In this document: one piece after another, positions 1-10,048 of the stretch | How the letters are laid out: every line of letters begins with the position of its first letter | Numbering within the stretch: position 1 is the first letter of the stretch | Assembly (NCBI RefSeq): GCF_042427745.1 | Contig: NZ_JBHMFA010000034.1 | From: Algibacter miyuki | Lineage (GTDB): Bacteria > Bacteroidota > Bacteroidia > Flavobacteriales > Flavobacteriaceae | Strand: one strand, 5' to 3' | DNA: 64,000 nt | Position numbers and translations under genes: made by a program | Notes under the pieces: generated by a model | What the model was told of the DNA's origin: nothing | Databases searched by the model: none | What the model saw: only the letters and a program-made list of their open reading frames with translations

Positions 1-813
1 TAGGGTGTTTTCTAATTTCCCTTTAAGTTTTAAAGCCTCTATAATACTTCCCGCACAAGCATCGGCTAACTGTATACACCCAAAATATCTACTCAAATCC
101 TCACGCATTAACGGCGTATCTGGTAAATATTCTGGAACAGTAATGATACTTGGGTCTACCATATATTCAGGAAACTCATTCATATGAGTGTCAAAATTTC
201 TATGTGGCGGCGAAATATTTGCTTGAAAAAAAAACGGATGACTTCCTGCATTATCTATAAATTCTGAAATCACCCTTTTATACTCCTCCGGATTATTATG
301 AACAGGATTCCTATCTGAATATGGAAATTTCCAAGGTGGACTCATGTGAAATTTTTGAGTTATAGCTGTGAAAAACCCATATTCCTTCAACACTTCTGGT
401 AAAGTTTTAATGTATTCATGAATACCTACTGCATCAACCGTTGGAGATTCTTTTCCAAAGAAACTATCTGGATCACTTAATTTTGGTGTTATGGTATTTC
501 TCCAATGCCCATTTGCATGCGGAAACATACCGGTATTAATAGAACTTCTACTTGGCGAACATGATGGTACGCTAGCATAAGAATTAGTGAAACGCATACC
601 TTTTCTTGAAAACTTATCAAAATTAGGTGTTTTAATACCTTTTGTTCCATCTATGGCTGTATCATAACCTTGATCATCTAATAAAATAAGTACAACGTTT
701 AATGGCTGTGTATCCTCAATTCGTTCTTTTACATCGTTTTGACTTTTACAACTTTGAAACCACATAGAAACACTAATGATTAGAAGAGTAAATCGAATTC
801 TAGCAAAAAACAT
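1..813 (-). CDS. Sulfatase (family S1), lipoprotein, 3' part outside window
   Basis: Formylglycine-dependent sulfatase that would remove sulfate esters from the algal glycan or its fragments. Only the first 271 residues are inside the window. Residues 1-22 form a lipoprotein signal ending in a lipobox Cys at about 22, so a membrane-anchored location is likely. Metal-binding LLDDQGY lies at about 44-50 and the maturation motif C-S-P-S-R at 85-89, where the Cys is converted to formylglycine. The start at 813 is the only Met before the hydrophobic signal. It is transcribed away from the large + operon, and a CAGGAT-type promoter lies about 25-70 bases upstream. Family assignment is firm; sulfate position and substrate cannot be read from sequence alone. 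Confidence 0.93.
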   Translation of the reverse strand, partial: MFFARIRFTLLIISVSMWFQSCKSQNDVKERIEDTQPLNVVLILLDDQGYDTAIDGTKGIKTPNFDKFSRKGMRFTNSYASVPSCSPSRSSINTGMFPHANGHWRNTITPKLSDPDSFFGKESPTVDAVGIHEYIKTLPEVLKEYGFFTAITQKFHMSPPWKFPYSDRNPVHNNPEEYKRVISEFIDNAGSHPFFFQANISPPHRNFDTHMNEFPEYMVDPSIITVPEYLPDTPLMREDLSRYFGCIQLADACAGSIIEALKLKGKLENTL

Positions 814-837
814 AAAATCACATATTAAATTAGTCCT

Positions 838-881
838 CAAAAATATTAAATATAATCCCCTAATGTATCCTGCTATATCTG
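838..881 (-). promoter_or_regulatory. CAGGAT-type promoter (site a) for the 1-813 sulfatase
   Basis: Reading the minus strand, CAGGAT occupies 872-867, a CAG half-site begins 9 bases upstream (881-879), and TATTTTTG (845-838) begins exactly 27 bases downstream, matching the Bacteroidota -7 box TAnnTTTG. The start codon lies 25 bases past the box. It is one of thirteen such sites in the window. Confidence 0.7.
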
Positions 882-955
882 CTATACTCCTTTTTTATAT
901 CAATGATTTAAAACCAAAAACAAGTAACCGCCTTTCATTTAATATATAAAGGCAA

Positions 956-1000
956 CAGGTTTCAACAGGATACTATTTATTGTATTCTGAGGTACTTTTA
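956..1000 (+). promoter_or_regulatory. CAGGAT-type promoter (site b) for the 1053-10048 operon
   Basis: CAACAGG occurs twice, 10 bases apart, the second copy continuing as CAACAGGATA (CAGGAT at 966-971). TACTTTTA begins at 993, exactly 27 bases after the C of CAGGAT, and fits TAnnTTT(G/A). The first gene of the operon starts 52 bases after the box. This is the clearest direct-repeat example. Confidence 0.72.
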
Positions 1001-1052
1001 CAAGCCAGTGTAACACATAAAAATTATTAATCTTTTTCAATAAAGTCAAAAA

Positions 1053-2810
1053 ATGAAAAAAACACACGCTATATTATTGGTTTTCCTTTTAAGCCAAACC
1101 TTATTTTTCGGGCAACTCCCTCCTATTTTCAACGAAAGTGATGAAGCTAGAGCGAGTCATTCAAAAATGGTTAAAACCTATTTAACCCCGCAAAAAATCA
1201 TTTGGCAATCGGATGATACAGATACGTATATCCAAAACGAAGAAACCTTATTAAAAAAAGGAAACGGCCAAGTAGCTGTGAATGATAAAAATCAATTCAG
1301 ATTAATAAGCACAGACACTCACAAACCCGGTATTATTTTAGACTACGGAAAAGAAATTCATGGTGGTGTAAAAATATCAATGGGCATTAGACCGAGTAAA
1401 ACACCACTTAAATTAAGATTGCGTTTTGGTGAATCGGTCTCAGAAACCATGTCTGATGTTGGTGGTGAAAACACAGCAACAAACGAACACTCTTTAAGAG
1501 ATTTTATTATTGAAGTCCCATGGTTAGGCGCTGTGGAAGTTGGAGAAACTGGGTTTCGTTTTCTTAGAATTGATTTAGTTGATGCCAATGAAAACGCACC
1601 ATTAAAAGAAATTGCAGCAGCATTTACATATAGAGACATTCCCTATTTAGGCTCCTTTGAAAGTAGCGATAAACGTTTAAATGATATTTGGCTAACAGGT
1701 GCTTATACTGTGCATTTAAACATGCAAAGTTATTTATGGGACGGTATAAAAAGAGATCGTTTAGTTTGGGTTGGCGATATGCATCCCGAAGTGATGACGA
1801 TTAATACTGTTTTTGGAAAAAATAGTATTGTCCCTAAAAGTTTAGATTTGGCAAGAGACCAACACCCGTTACCACAATGGATGAATACCATTAGTTCGTA
1901 TTCAATGTGGTGGTTATTAATTCATAAAAATTGGTACGATTATCATGGTGATTTACCATACTTAAAAGAACAAGAAACCTATATGATTGCATTGTTAGAT
2001 CAGTTAAGCACTTTTATAGATAACGATAATAAAGAGGTTTTAAACGGAATGCGTTTTTTAGATTGGCCAACAAGTACAGACCCTAAAGCTATTCATGCAG
2101 GCTTACAAGCTATGATGATTATGACTTTTGAGGCTGGTTCGGACATTATGGGAGAATTTAACAGACCCGATCTTCAGAAAAAATATAAAAAAATATCTAA
2201 AAATTTAAAGAAACATATCCCTGAAGGCAACACAACCAAACAAGCAGCCTCCTTAATGGTATTGGCAGATATTGCAAAAGCAAAACAAATTAATTCAGAA
2301 ATTTTAACAAAAAATGGTGTAGAAAATATGTCTACATTTTATGGCTATTATATTTTAGAAGCTATGGCTAAAGCCGATGATTACAACGGGGCTATAAATG
2401 TTATTAAAGACTATTGGGGTGGCATGTTAGATTTAGGTGCTACAACGTTTTGGGAAGGTTTTAATATTACAGAAGGCAAAATTAGCGGAAGAATTGACGA
2501 AGTTCCCACTGAAAACAAAAGTGATATTCATAAAGATTTTGGAGCCTTTTGTTATGTAGGATTAAGACATAGTTTATGCCATGGTTGGGCAAGCGGACCA
2601 ACATCTTGGTTAACACAGCATGTGTTAGGCGTAAATGTTTTAGATGGCGGAAATACTATAAAACTAGAACCACACCTTGGCGATTTAGAATTTGTTAACG
2701 GTACGTTTCCAACAAAATTTGGAGTATTAAAAGTCGGTCATAAAAAAGAATCTAACGGTAAAATAACTACATCAATAGACGCTCCAAAAGGGTTAAAAGT
2801 AATTCAATAA
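1053..2810 (+). CDS. Alpha-L-rhamnosidase, GH78, short form, secreted
   Basis: Likely cleaves terminal alpha-L-rhamnose from the polysaccharide or its oligomers by inverting hydrolysis. Residues 1-20 form a cleavable signal peptide. A beta-sandwich region (about 85-190, with the GH78-like LDYGKEIHGG stretch) precedes the alpha-barrel catalytic domain. The signature DGIKRDRLVWVGD lies at about 230-242 and corresponds to the acid-containing D-x-x-x-R-D-R/E-x-x-W-x-G-D of GH78. The C-terminal WASGPTSWL and GVNVLDGG segments are also typical. At 585 residues it is much shorter than the two other GH78 enzymes here (about 942 aa), lacking their N-terminal carbohydrate-binding domains. First gene of a tight + operon; the next gene begins 4 bases after its stop. 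Confidence 0.88.
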   Translation: MKKTHAILLVFLLSQTLFFGQLPPIFNESDEARASHSKMVKTYLTPQKIIWQSDDTDTYIQNEETLLKKGNGQVAVNDKNQFRLISTDTHKPGIILDYGKEIHGGVKISMGIRPSKTPLKLRLRFGESVSETMSDVGGENTATNEHSLRDFIIEVPWLGAVEVGETGFRFLRIDLVDANENAPLKEIAAAFTYRDIPYLGSFESSDKRLNDIWLTGAYTVHLNMQSYLWDGIKRDRLVWVGDMHPEVMTINTVFGKNSIVPKSLDLARDQHPLPQWMNTISSYSMWWLLIHKNWYDYHGDLPYLKEQETYMIALLDQLSTFIDNDNKEVLNGMRFLDWPTSTDPKAIHAGLQAMMIMTFEAGSDIMGEFNRPDLQKKYKKISKNLKKHIPEGNTTKQAASLMVLADIAKAKQINSEILTKNGVENMSTFYGYYILEAMAKADDYNGAINVIKDYWGGMLDLGATTFWEGFNITEGKISGRIDEVPTENKSDIHKDFGAFCYVGLRHSLCHGWASGPTSWLTQHVLGVNVLDGGNTIKLEPHLGDLEFVNGTFPTKFGVLKVGHKKESNGKITTSIDAPKGLKVIQ

Positions 2811-2814
2811 ATTC

Positions 2815-4335
2815 ATGATAAAAACACTAAAAACCTTTGGTTTAGCAACGCTTCTTACAAGCGTGCTTGCATGTGGTTCTCACACAAAAAAAGAGATAAA
2901 AACAGTAAAACAACCTAATATTATTTTCTTCTTAGTTGATGATATGGGTTGGATGGATACCAGTATAAACGGAAGTGAATACTACGAAACCCCTAACATG
3001 GAGCGGTTAGCAAAAATGGGAATGAAATTTACCCATGCCTATGCAGCTAACCCGCTATGCTCGCCAACCAGATCTAGTATTTTAACAGGTCAAGACCCTG
3101 CAAGAGTTCGTATTACTATGCCTGGAGGCCATTTACCTCCAAACCCAAATCAAGATTTAAGTGCAAAAAAAGGAGCGCCCTGGCAAAAAATGGCAACACC
3201 AGATTCAAGAACCTTTCTTACTACAAATCAATTTACTATTGCCGAAGCCTTAAAAGATAATGGATATACAACCGCTCATATTGGTAAATGGCATTTAGGT
3301 CAAAAAGGCTATTGGCCAGAAGATCATGGATTCGACATAAATATTGGCGGCCAACAACATCCAGGACCTCCAAGTTATTTTTCGCCTTATAAAATACCGA
3401 ATTTACCAAACGGAGAAAAGCACGAATACATAACAGATAGAGTTACAAAAGAAGCAGTAAATTTTCTTGACAATCAGACAAAAGACAAACCCTTTTTCTT
3501 AAACGTATGGCAATATGGTGTCCACGCCCCTTATCAAGCACCAAAAGAATTAATTGCCAAATATGCGGCTAAAAAAGATCCTCGTGGCAAACAAAACAGC
3601 CCAATTATGGGAGGCATGATGGAGAAAGTAGATGAGAGTTTAGGTGCCATCTTGGATAAATTAGAAGCTCTTGATATTATGGAAGATACGGTTATCGTTT
3701 TCTATTCTGATAACGGTGGAAACATGTACGACGTGGTTAATGGAGATTTTCCAACCAACAACTACCCTTTAAGTTTTGGTAAAGGAAATATCTATGAAGG
3801 CGGTATTAGAGTGCCTTGTATTGTATCTTGGAAAGGTAAAATTAAACCACATTCTACTTCAGATGAAATCATTCAAAGCACCGACTTTTATCCAACCCTA
3901 TTAGATATAACAAATACAAAGCAAAACCCAGAGCAAAAACTAGATGGTATATCGTTAAGTGACTTACTAACTAAACAAAAACCACTAAACAGAAAAGCGG
4001 TATTTTCTCACTTTCCACATTATGTTCCCGCCACAGGCAACTATCCTACAACAGCAGTATGGCACGAAGATTATAAATTACTAAAAGTGTATGGTGAAGG
4101 ACCTAACAGAACTCCCGAATATAAATTATTCAACTTAAAAGAAGATATTTCTGAAAGCAATAACATTGCGGCAAATAAAGAAAAACTAGTTCAGAGCATG
4201 ACAAAAATGCTCGATAATTATCTTAACGATATTGATGCTCTAGTTCCAGTAAAAAATCCTAATTATAAAAAAGGAAGTAAATCAAAATTTGGAATACCCC
4301 CAATATTTCCTATTAAAAACTATCCAAGCTACTAA
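2815..4335 (+). CDS. Sulfatase (family S1), lipoprotein
   Basis: Formylglycine sulfatase anchored by a lipoprotein signal (lipobox LLTSVLAC near residue 20). Metal-binding Asp pair at 42-43 in VDDMGW; maturation motif C-S-P-T-R from Cys82, followed by SSILTGQDPAR. The conserved GKWHLGQ and SDNGG motifs are present, so the active site appears complete. 506 residues is normal for the family. It follows the GH78 gene by 4 bases and precedes the GH43 gene by 14, so desulfation and rhamnose/xylose removal are probably co-expressed. Substrate position is not predictable from these motifs. Confidence 0.95.
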   Translation: MIKTLKTFGLATLLTSVLACGSHTKKEIKTVKQPNIIFFLVDDMGWMDTSINGSEYYETPNMERLAKMGMKFTHAYAANPLCSPTRSSILTGQDPARVRITMPGGHLPPNPNQDLSAKKGAPWQKMATPDSRTFLTTNQFTIAEALKDNGYTTAHIGKWHLGQKGYWPEDHGFDINIGGQQHPGPPSYFSPYKIPNLPNGEKHEYITDRVTKEAVNFLDNQTKDKPFFLNVWQYGVHAPYQAPKELIAKYAAKKDPRGKQNSPIMGGMMEKVDESLGAILDKLEALDIMEDTVIVFYSDNGGNMYDVVNGDFPTNNYPLSFGKGNIYEGGIRVPCIVSWKGKIKPHSTSDEIIQSTDFYPTLLDITNTKQNPEQKLDGISLSDLLTKQKPLNRKAVFSHFPHYVPATGNYPTTAVWHEDYKLLKVYGEGPNRTPEYKLFNLKEDISESNNIAANKEKLVQSMTKMLDNYLNDIDALVPVKNPNYKKGSKSKFGIPPIFPIKNYPSY

Positions 4336-4349
4336 AAAATAAAAAACTT

Positions 4350-5684
4350 ATGAAAACTGTTTTTCAAATATTATTACTCTCTTTTATTGTTCTTATAAAT
4401 TGTGAAAAAGCATATTCTCAGAATCCAATTATAAGAGGCTATGCAGATCCCGCCATGAAGGTTCATGATGGAAAAATGTATATGGCTATTGGCAAAGACG
4501 ATGCTATTGGAAACAAAGGATTTAAAATGACCTATTGGACTATTATTTCATCTACCGATTTACGAGATTGGAAAGTTGAAGCACATATAGATCCAAAAGA
4601 TACTTATTTAGGTGAAGCTAGCACAAGATGTTGGGCCGCAGATCTTGCTTTTAAAAATGATAAAGTGTATTTCTACTTTTCTAACGCTGGCGAAGAAACA
4701 GGTTTATTGGTTGCAGATACTCCACAAGGACCTTACGTAGATATTTACAACAAAGCCTTTTTACCAAAAGGAATGTCTGAAAATTACGAATATGACCCAA
4801 CCACTTTTACAGATGACGATGGGAGACACTATCTGATATACGGTAGAAATGGGTTTATTCTAAATAAAATGTTGTACTACCAACTTATTGAATTAAACGA
4901 TGATATGGTCTCACTAAAAGGAGAACCAATTTCGTTAAAAACCGATACCGAATTTGGTTTTGGAGAAAAAGGGAGAGCTAGAGATCATCAATATTTTCAT
5001 AAATATGGAGACACGTATTATTTAAGCTGTGCAGGAATTTATAGAACGTCCAAAAACATAGAAGGGCCTTACGTTAATGAAAGAAGTACTGGACAACCCA
5101 AAGGACACGCTAGTTTTGCAAATTACAATGGGCAAAGTTACCATGCTTGGGAATTTACATGCGCTCCTTATGACAATAGAGCATATAGGCAAGTTATGAT
5201 GACTTATTTACACTATAAAGATAATGGTGATATGATTAGCGACCCCAATTTTATAGAAACAGGTAAATATTATGAAACTGGTGTTGGAAGCTATAGTGCA
5301 TTATGGGATACTATCGAGGCTGAATGGTTTTTTAAAAAGTCTGAAGGCATTCAGAAAAAAGAAGGACAAGATGGTTTTGTTTTGAAAAATATTCAAAATA
5401 ACGACTATGTAAACTTTCCAAGCATCATAAAAATGGATGCTAATACTACTATTAATTTTGAGGTGGCTTCAAAAGTTGATAATGCAACCATAGAAATTCG
5501 ATTAGATAGTCCAACAGGAGAATTATTAGGCACCTGTAACATACCAAATACAGGCAGTTGGGACAGTTACAAAACCGTATCTACTACATTAAAAAACAAA
5601 AAGAAAACGCATAATCTATATTTCGTATTTAAAGGCAATAAAGGCGAGCTTGTTCACCTTAACGCGTTTAACTTCAGTAAATAA
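4350..5684 (+). CDS. GH43 glycoside hydrolase with C-terminal CBM6-like domain
   Basis: Probable beta-xylosidase or alpha-L-arabinofuranosidase. Signal peptide at 1-24, then a five-bladed propeller of GH43 type: YADPAM at 31-36 supplies the candidate general base (Asp33), YDPTTFTDDDG follows with the second Asp, and the propeller ends near residue 310. The last 120 residues (YVNFPSIIKMDANTTINFEVAS-like region, GSWDSYKTVS, GNKGELVHLNAF) look like a CBM6 beta-sandwich. In rhamnose-rich algal glycans such as ulvan, xylose is a known constituent, so xylose removal is the simplest role (inference). Operon position between two sulfatases, with 12-14 base gaps on both sides. Confidence 0.85.
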   Translation: MKTVFQILLLSFIVLINCEKAYSQNPIIRGYADPAMKVHDGKMYMAIGKDDAIGNKGFKMTYWTIISSTDLRDWKVEAHIDPKDTYLGEASTRCWAADLAFKNDKVYFYFSNAGEETGLLVADTPQGPYVDIYNKAFLPKGMSENYEYDPTTFTDDDGRHYLIYGRNGFILNKMLYYQLIELNDDMVSLKGEPISLKTDTEFGFGEKGRARDHQYFHKYGDTYYLSCAGIYRTSKNIEGPYVNERSTGQPKGHASFANYNGQSYHAWEFTCAPYDNRAYRQVMMTYLHYKDNGDMISDPNFIETGKYYETGVGSYSALWDTIEAEWFFKKSEGIQKKEGQDGFVLKNIQNNDYVNFPSIIKMDANTTINFEVASKVDNATIEIRLDSPTGELLGTCNIPNTGSWDSYKTVSTTLKNKKKTHNLYFVFKGNKGELVHLNAFNFSK

Positions 5685-5696
5685 ACGCATCTAAAA

Positions 5697-7157
5697 ATGA
5701 AAAAACACATTCTATTAATACTAATTGCATCCCTTTTTTTTAGCTACAAAACGATGCAATCACAAAGTAAAAACTCAGGTAAACCAAATGTCATCATTGT
5801 ATTTATAGATGATGAAGGTTATGGAGATGTTGGTGTCTATGGAGCTACTGGTTTTCAAACGCCACATATTGATAAAATGGCAAGCGAAGGCATGCGCTTT
5901 ACTAATTTTTACGCAGCACAACCCGTATGCAGTGCATCTAGGGCTGGAATCATGACTGGATGCTACCCAAATAGAGTTGGCATTAACGGTGCGTTATTTC
6001 CATTTCATAATACGGGATTGAACTCAGATGAGTACACTATTGCTGAAATGTTTAAAGATCAAGGTTATGCAACAGCTTGCGTTGGTAAATGGCATTTAGG
6101 TTGGCAGAAAGAATTTTTACCATTACAACATGGTTTCGATGAATTTATTGGATTGCCTTACTCAAATGATATATGGCCCTATAGTAGCCAGACAGGAGAA
6201 AGACTTCCAAAAGATAAAGGACGTGGTAAGCTTCCTGACCTGCCTTTAATTGAAGGCAATAAAACAGTTAGTAATATTACCAGTTTTGAAGATCAAGATA
6301 ACTTGACCACTATGTATACAGAGAAATCTGTGGAATTTATAAATAAGAATGCTGATAAACCTTTCTTTTTATACCTACCTCATAGCATGGGACATATTCC
6401 TTTAGGAGTATCTGACAAGTTTAAAGGAAAAAGTGAACAAGGCATGTATGGTGATGTCATGATGGAAATTGACTGGTCTGTCGGAGAGATTACTAAAGCC
6501 TTAAAAAAGAATAATATTATGGATAACACCATTGTTATTTTCACTTCAGACAATGGTCCATGGCTTAGTTTTGGAAACCATGCAGGTTCATCTGGTGGTT
6601 TAAAAGAAGGTAAACTAAGTAGTTGGGAAGGCGGACAACGTGTGCCGTTCATCATTCGTTATCCAAATAAAATCCCAGCAGGAACGGTTTGTAATAAATT
6701 AGGTTGTGCTATTGACTTACTTCCTACTCTAGCAGCAATGTCAAAAGGAAAATTATCTAAAAATAAAATTGATGGTGTTGATATTAGTTCCCTTTTTAAA
6801 GGTGATTTCACATCTGATCCACGAGAAACCATTTTATACTACTACGGAAAAAACAACCTAAACGGTGTTAGAAAAGGAAACTGGAAACTCATATTACCTC
6901 ATACATACAAAAGCTATCAAAACGACATAGGAAACGATAGACAAAATGGTAAACGGAAAAATGTAGTTATTACAGAACCCCAACTATTTGACATGACTCG
7001 TGATCCTGGGGAACAATACAACGTTATTGCAACATATCCTGAAAAAGAAAAAGAACTAATGAAAGTGGTAGAATATGCTCGTAAAGAATTAGGAGATTTA
7101 AATGTTGGTATTGAAAAAGGCACAGGAAACAGAGAAGCTGGTCAATCAAAAAACTAA
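5697..7157 (+). CDS. Sulfatase (family S1), secreted
   Basis: Formylglycine sulfatase with a signal peptide at 1-23 (cleavage near MQSQ), so probably periplasmic or exported. Metal-binding DDEGYGD is at about 38-44, and the maturation motif is C-S-A-S-R from Cys78, the variant with Ala in place of Pro that FGE/anSME systems also accept. GKWHLGW and SDNGPW are intact. 486 residues is a normal length. Fourth gene of the + operon, 12 bases after GH43 and 35 bases before the T9SS protein gene. The C-terminal tail (about 470-486) is polar and ends without a sorting domain. Confidence 0.95.
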   Translation: MKKHILLILIASLFFSYKTMQSQSKNSGKPNVIIVFIDDEGYGDVGVYGATGFQTPHIDKMASEGMRFTNFYAAQPVCSASRAGIMTGCYPNRVGINGALFPFHNTGLNSDEYTIAEMFKDQGYATACVGKWHLGWQKEFLPLQHGFDEFIGLPYSNDIWPYSSQTGERLPKDKGRGKLPDLPLIEGNKTVSNITSFEDQDNLTTMYTEKSVEFINKNADKPFFLYLPHSMGHIPLGVSDKFKGKSEQGMYGDVMMEIDWSVGEITKALKKNNIMDNTIVIFTSDNGPWLSFGNHAGSSGGLKEGKLSSWEGGQRVPFIIRYPNKIPAGTVCNKLGCAIDLLPTLAAMSKGKLSKNKIDGVDISSLFKGDFTSDPRETILYYYGKNNLNGVRKGNWKLILPHTYKSYQNDIGNDRQNGKRKNVVITEPQLFDMTRDPGEQYNVIATYPEKEKELMKVVEYARKELGDLNVGIEKGTGNREAGQSKN

Positions 7158-7192
7158 AAAAATATTCTTTAAGTGAAACCTTAAAAAATTTC

Positions 7193-8473
7193 ATGAAAAA
7201 TAAATCCTCAATAGTAATAGTATTAGCTTTTGTACTAGTGTCTATAAATAGCCATAGTCAATTTGAAGTTTGGTTAGGGACCACTTGCACACCAAAAAAT
7301 GCCATTTTCAAAAAAGAAACTTGGGCAAATACAGCTCAATTAGTTGAAGGTTTAAATATTAATAATACGCCTGTAAGACCAGCTGCAGGAACACCAAGTG
7401 AAGGCGAAGAGTCTCTGACTACTGGTCAATTTAATAATCTAGTAAACACCTATGAATTAGGTGGTAAAAACGGTTTTATTCCAGTTCCTAGAACTTTTTT
7501 TAAAAGTGATGCTTTCCCTGACAGAGACGATTTAATACCTTTTCTAGAAAAAAAATTCACTCAAATAGATAATGCAGGTTATACAGTAAATGGAATTATG
7601 TTTTTTGATAATTTTGTAGGTAGCAACCCAAGTACTAGAGTGGTTTATAAATATACTTTAGAAGAAGTTCAAACCATGAGAACTTGGTTGGATGCCAACC
7701 TCCCTAATGTAAAACTCATCTATAATGCACGAAATAATGGTGCTGAAAGCAGATCTTGGTGCGAAAGCAATTTGGTAGATAACATTACTATTGAAGCTAA
7801 ACCGAAATTGTGGTATGATAATGCAGGTTCAAGACAAACGTTGCTTAAATGGCTTTGGACGAATCCAAACACCATCAACAAACGTATTATTTTTCAAGTT
7901 CCGGTAAATACAATGACCAATCCTTATGGAACACCTAGCGGTTTTCAACAATTTAGAGATTTTGTGAGATGGCTTGGTACAGACCTAATGGATTTTAATT
8001 TTATGAGAAGTAATAGAGTCATTATTATGCCTGTAACTTATAATAATGCTTTTACTTTTTATCCTGAAACCATAAATGATGGTACTACTTATGATAATAC
8101 TATGACGGGAATCGCTTTATCTCTAATCGAACAAAGACGTTTATTTCAAGGTTTAGATGGCGGTCCAACCCAAGCACAGGCTTTTGATAACACTAGATAT
8201 GCAGCTTTATCTACAAATGACTTTGAACTTGATGATAGTGCTATTAAATTATTCCCCAACCCATCAAAAAAAGGGCGTGTTGTTAATTTCAAAAATTTAA
8301 AGTCTGATAATATTGAACAAATTATTGTAACAGATATCACAGGTAAAACAATTCAATATCATTCTGAGGGTAATACGATAAAACTAACCAATGCCGATGC
8401 TGGGTTATATTTTATAAAGTTCCGTTTTCAAAATGAAAATAGTTTTATAACCAAGAAGTTAATTATACATTAA
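7193..8473 (+). CDS. T9SS-secreted protein of unknown function, possible TIM-barrel enzyme
   Basis: I do not recognise a named family. Signal peptide at 1-22, a central region of about 325 residues, then a type IX secretion C-terminal sorting domain from about 350 (KLFPNPS, VTDITGK, GLYFIKF, KKLIIH), so it should be secreted or surface-attached. The central part begins FEVWLGTTCTPKN and alternates predicted strands and helices (GFIPVPRTFF, GIMFFDNFVG, VKLIYNARNNG, RIIFQVPVNT), which suggests a beta/alpha barrel. Candidate acidic residues sit at the strand ends, for example in FFDNF. It lies between two sulfatases in the GH78-GH43 operon, so an endo-acting glycan enzyme or binding protein is plausible, but this is inference from context only. 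Confidence 0.8.
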   Translation: MKNKSSIVIVLAFVLVSINSHSQFEVWLGTTCTPKNAIFKKETWANTAQLVEGLNINNTPVRPAAGTPSEGEESLTTGQFNNLVNTYELGGKNGFIPVPRTFFKSDAFPDRDDLIPFLEKKFTQIDNAGYTVNGIMFFDNFVGSNPSTRVVYKYTLEEVQTMRTWLDANLPNVKLIYNARNNGAESRSWCESNLVDNITIEAKPKLWYDNAGSRQTLLKWLWTNPNTINKRIIFQVPVNTMTNPYGTPSGFQQFRDFVRWLGTDLMDFNFMRSNRVIIMPVTYNNAFTFYPETINDGTTYDNTMTGIALSLIEQRRLFQGLDGGPTQAQAFDNTRYAALSTNDFELDDSAIKLFPNPSKKGRVVNFKNLKSDNIEQIIVTDITGKTIQYHSEGNTIKLTNADAGLYFIKFRFQNENSFITKKLIIH

Positions 8474-8516
8474 ACGATTATAATAGACTTTTAAATACGC
8501 TTTTTTCATCAATTTT

Positions 8517-10048
8517 ATGGAAACTCTAAAACAAATAGCTTTACTTATTACACTCTGCATTTTCGTATCCGGTAAAGATAAATCTGAAGAAAAACAAACT
8601 TCAGAAGTCAAATTAAAGCGGCCAAACATCATTTTTTTAATGGATGATCAACATCGTTATGACGCTTTAGGAATCATCAATAAACAAGTCCTCACGCCTA
8701 CTCTAGATAGTTTAGCAAAAACGGGCGTTTTGTATAATCAAGCCGTTTGTCAAGCGCCTATGTGCGTGCCTAGCAGAACTCTATGATGTTGGGTTTATAC
8801 CCAAATGAAACAGGTGTTTATAGAAATAGTGACGGCTTAAAAGATGAAGATGTTCCTGTAAAAACCATGGCAGAATATTTTAGAGAAGCAGGTTATGAAA
8901 CGGCTGGTTTTGGAAAAACCCATTGGGGGAAATTTAAAACAAACACAAGAGGTTTTGAAACGCGCTATGTTTCTGAAATAAAAGAAGATGGTTCTATAAG
9001 TATGCTAGAAATGAATCCTGAATCTAAAAAGCGATATGATGCCGAAATAAAGGATATGGGTGCAGGGGAAGAAAATAATTTAGGCTATCTCGGATTTACA
9101 AGTAAATTAGATGAAACAGATCACAGAGACGGATGGATAACAAAACAAGCCATTAACTACATAGAGAATAGAAATGACGCCAGACCTTTGTTTTTATATC
9201 TGTCTTATATGAAACCACATGCTGGACATAACGTTCCTAATGGATATGAAGATTTATATGATTTAGACAACATTACATACCCGGAACAACCGAATTGGGA
9301 GCAAGATCAATCACCACATTCTGAAGGTGTAAACCGAAGAAAAATGTATGAGGACTATTGGAAAAATACATCAGAAGAAGAATGGAAATTAATGACCCTG
9401 CGCTATTATGCCAACATAACTTGGATAGATGATATGATGGGGCGAACTTTAAAAGCCTTAAAGCAAAAAGGCTTATTAGAAAACACTTTAATCGTCTATA
9501 CTTCCGACCACGGAGAAATGTTAGGCTCGCGTTATTACAAATTCAATAAATATAATTTATATGATGCTAGTGTACGAGTGCCTATGATTATTTCAGGAAC
9601 AGCTTTACCAAAAGATATAAAACCAAACTCAGTTGATGATTTATCTGCAGAAAACACAGACCTCTTGCCTACCCTATTAAAATTTTCTAGAATAGATCAA
9701 GACAAACCTTTATTAGGAGAAAACCTCTTCAATAAAAATAGAAACGAAGCTGCTTTTTCAGCCTTACACGAGCGTCCTGGAGAAGCTGCTTTTATGTGGA
9801 GAACAAAAAACCATAAACTTATTTTAGTCTTCAACAGAAAAGAAAATGCCTTAGATTATTCTGAAAAACATATTATTACTGGCGAGTTTTATGATTTGAA
9901 AGAAGCCCCTAAGGAATGGACAAATTTATTTAACAACGTACAAACCTCTTTACTTCAAAAAGAATTTCAACAGCAACTACTTAAACATTTACACAGCCTA
10001 AAAACCAACCAATTAACTAAACTCCCTTTAAATAAAGGGCAGAAATAA
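8517..10048 (+). pseudogene. Sulfatase (family S1) interrupted by one frameshift
   Basis: Two overlapping frames (8517-8786 and 8783-10048) together encode one complete sulfatase. The first part has a short signal-like N-terminus, metal-binding LMDDQHRYD and the maturation motif C-V-P-S-R from Cys83, and then stops three codons later. The second frame resumes with MMLGLYPNETGVYRN, the normal continuation, and carries GKTHWGK, SDHGEMLG and the rest. One missing base just after 8777 explains the break: adding a T or A there gives SR(Y/N)SMMLG in a single frame. It may be a true pseudogene, a sequencing or assembly error, or less likely a recoding site. As written the gene cannot make an active sulfatase. 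Confidence 0.9.

Noticed and set aside
8783..8786. Programmed frameshift or stop-start coupling in the 8517/8783 sulfatase
   Set aside because: No slippery heptamer or downstream structure is obvious, and the ATGA overlap would yield two inactive halves; a single missing base explains the data more simply.
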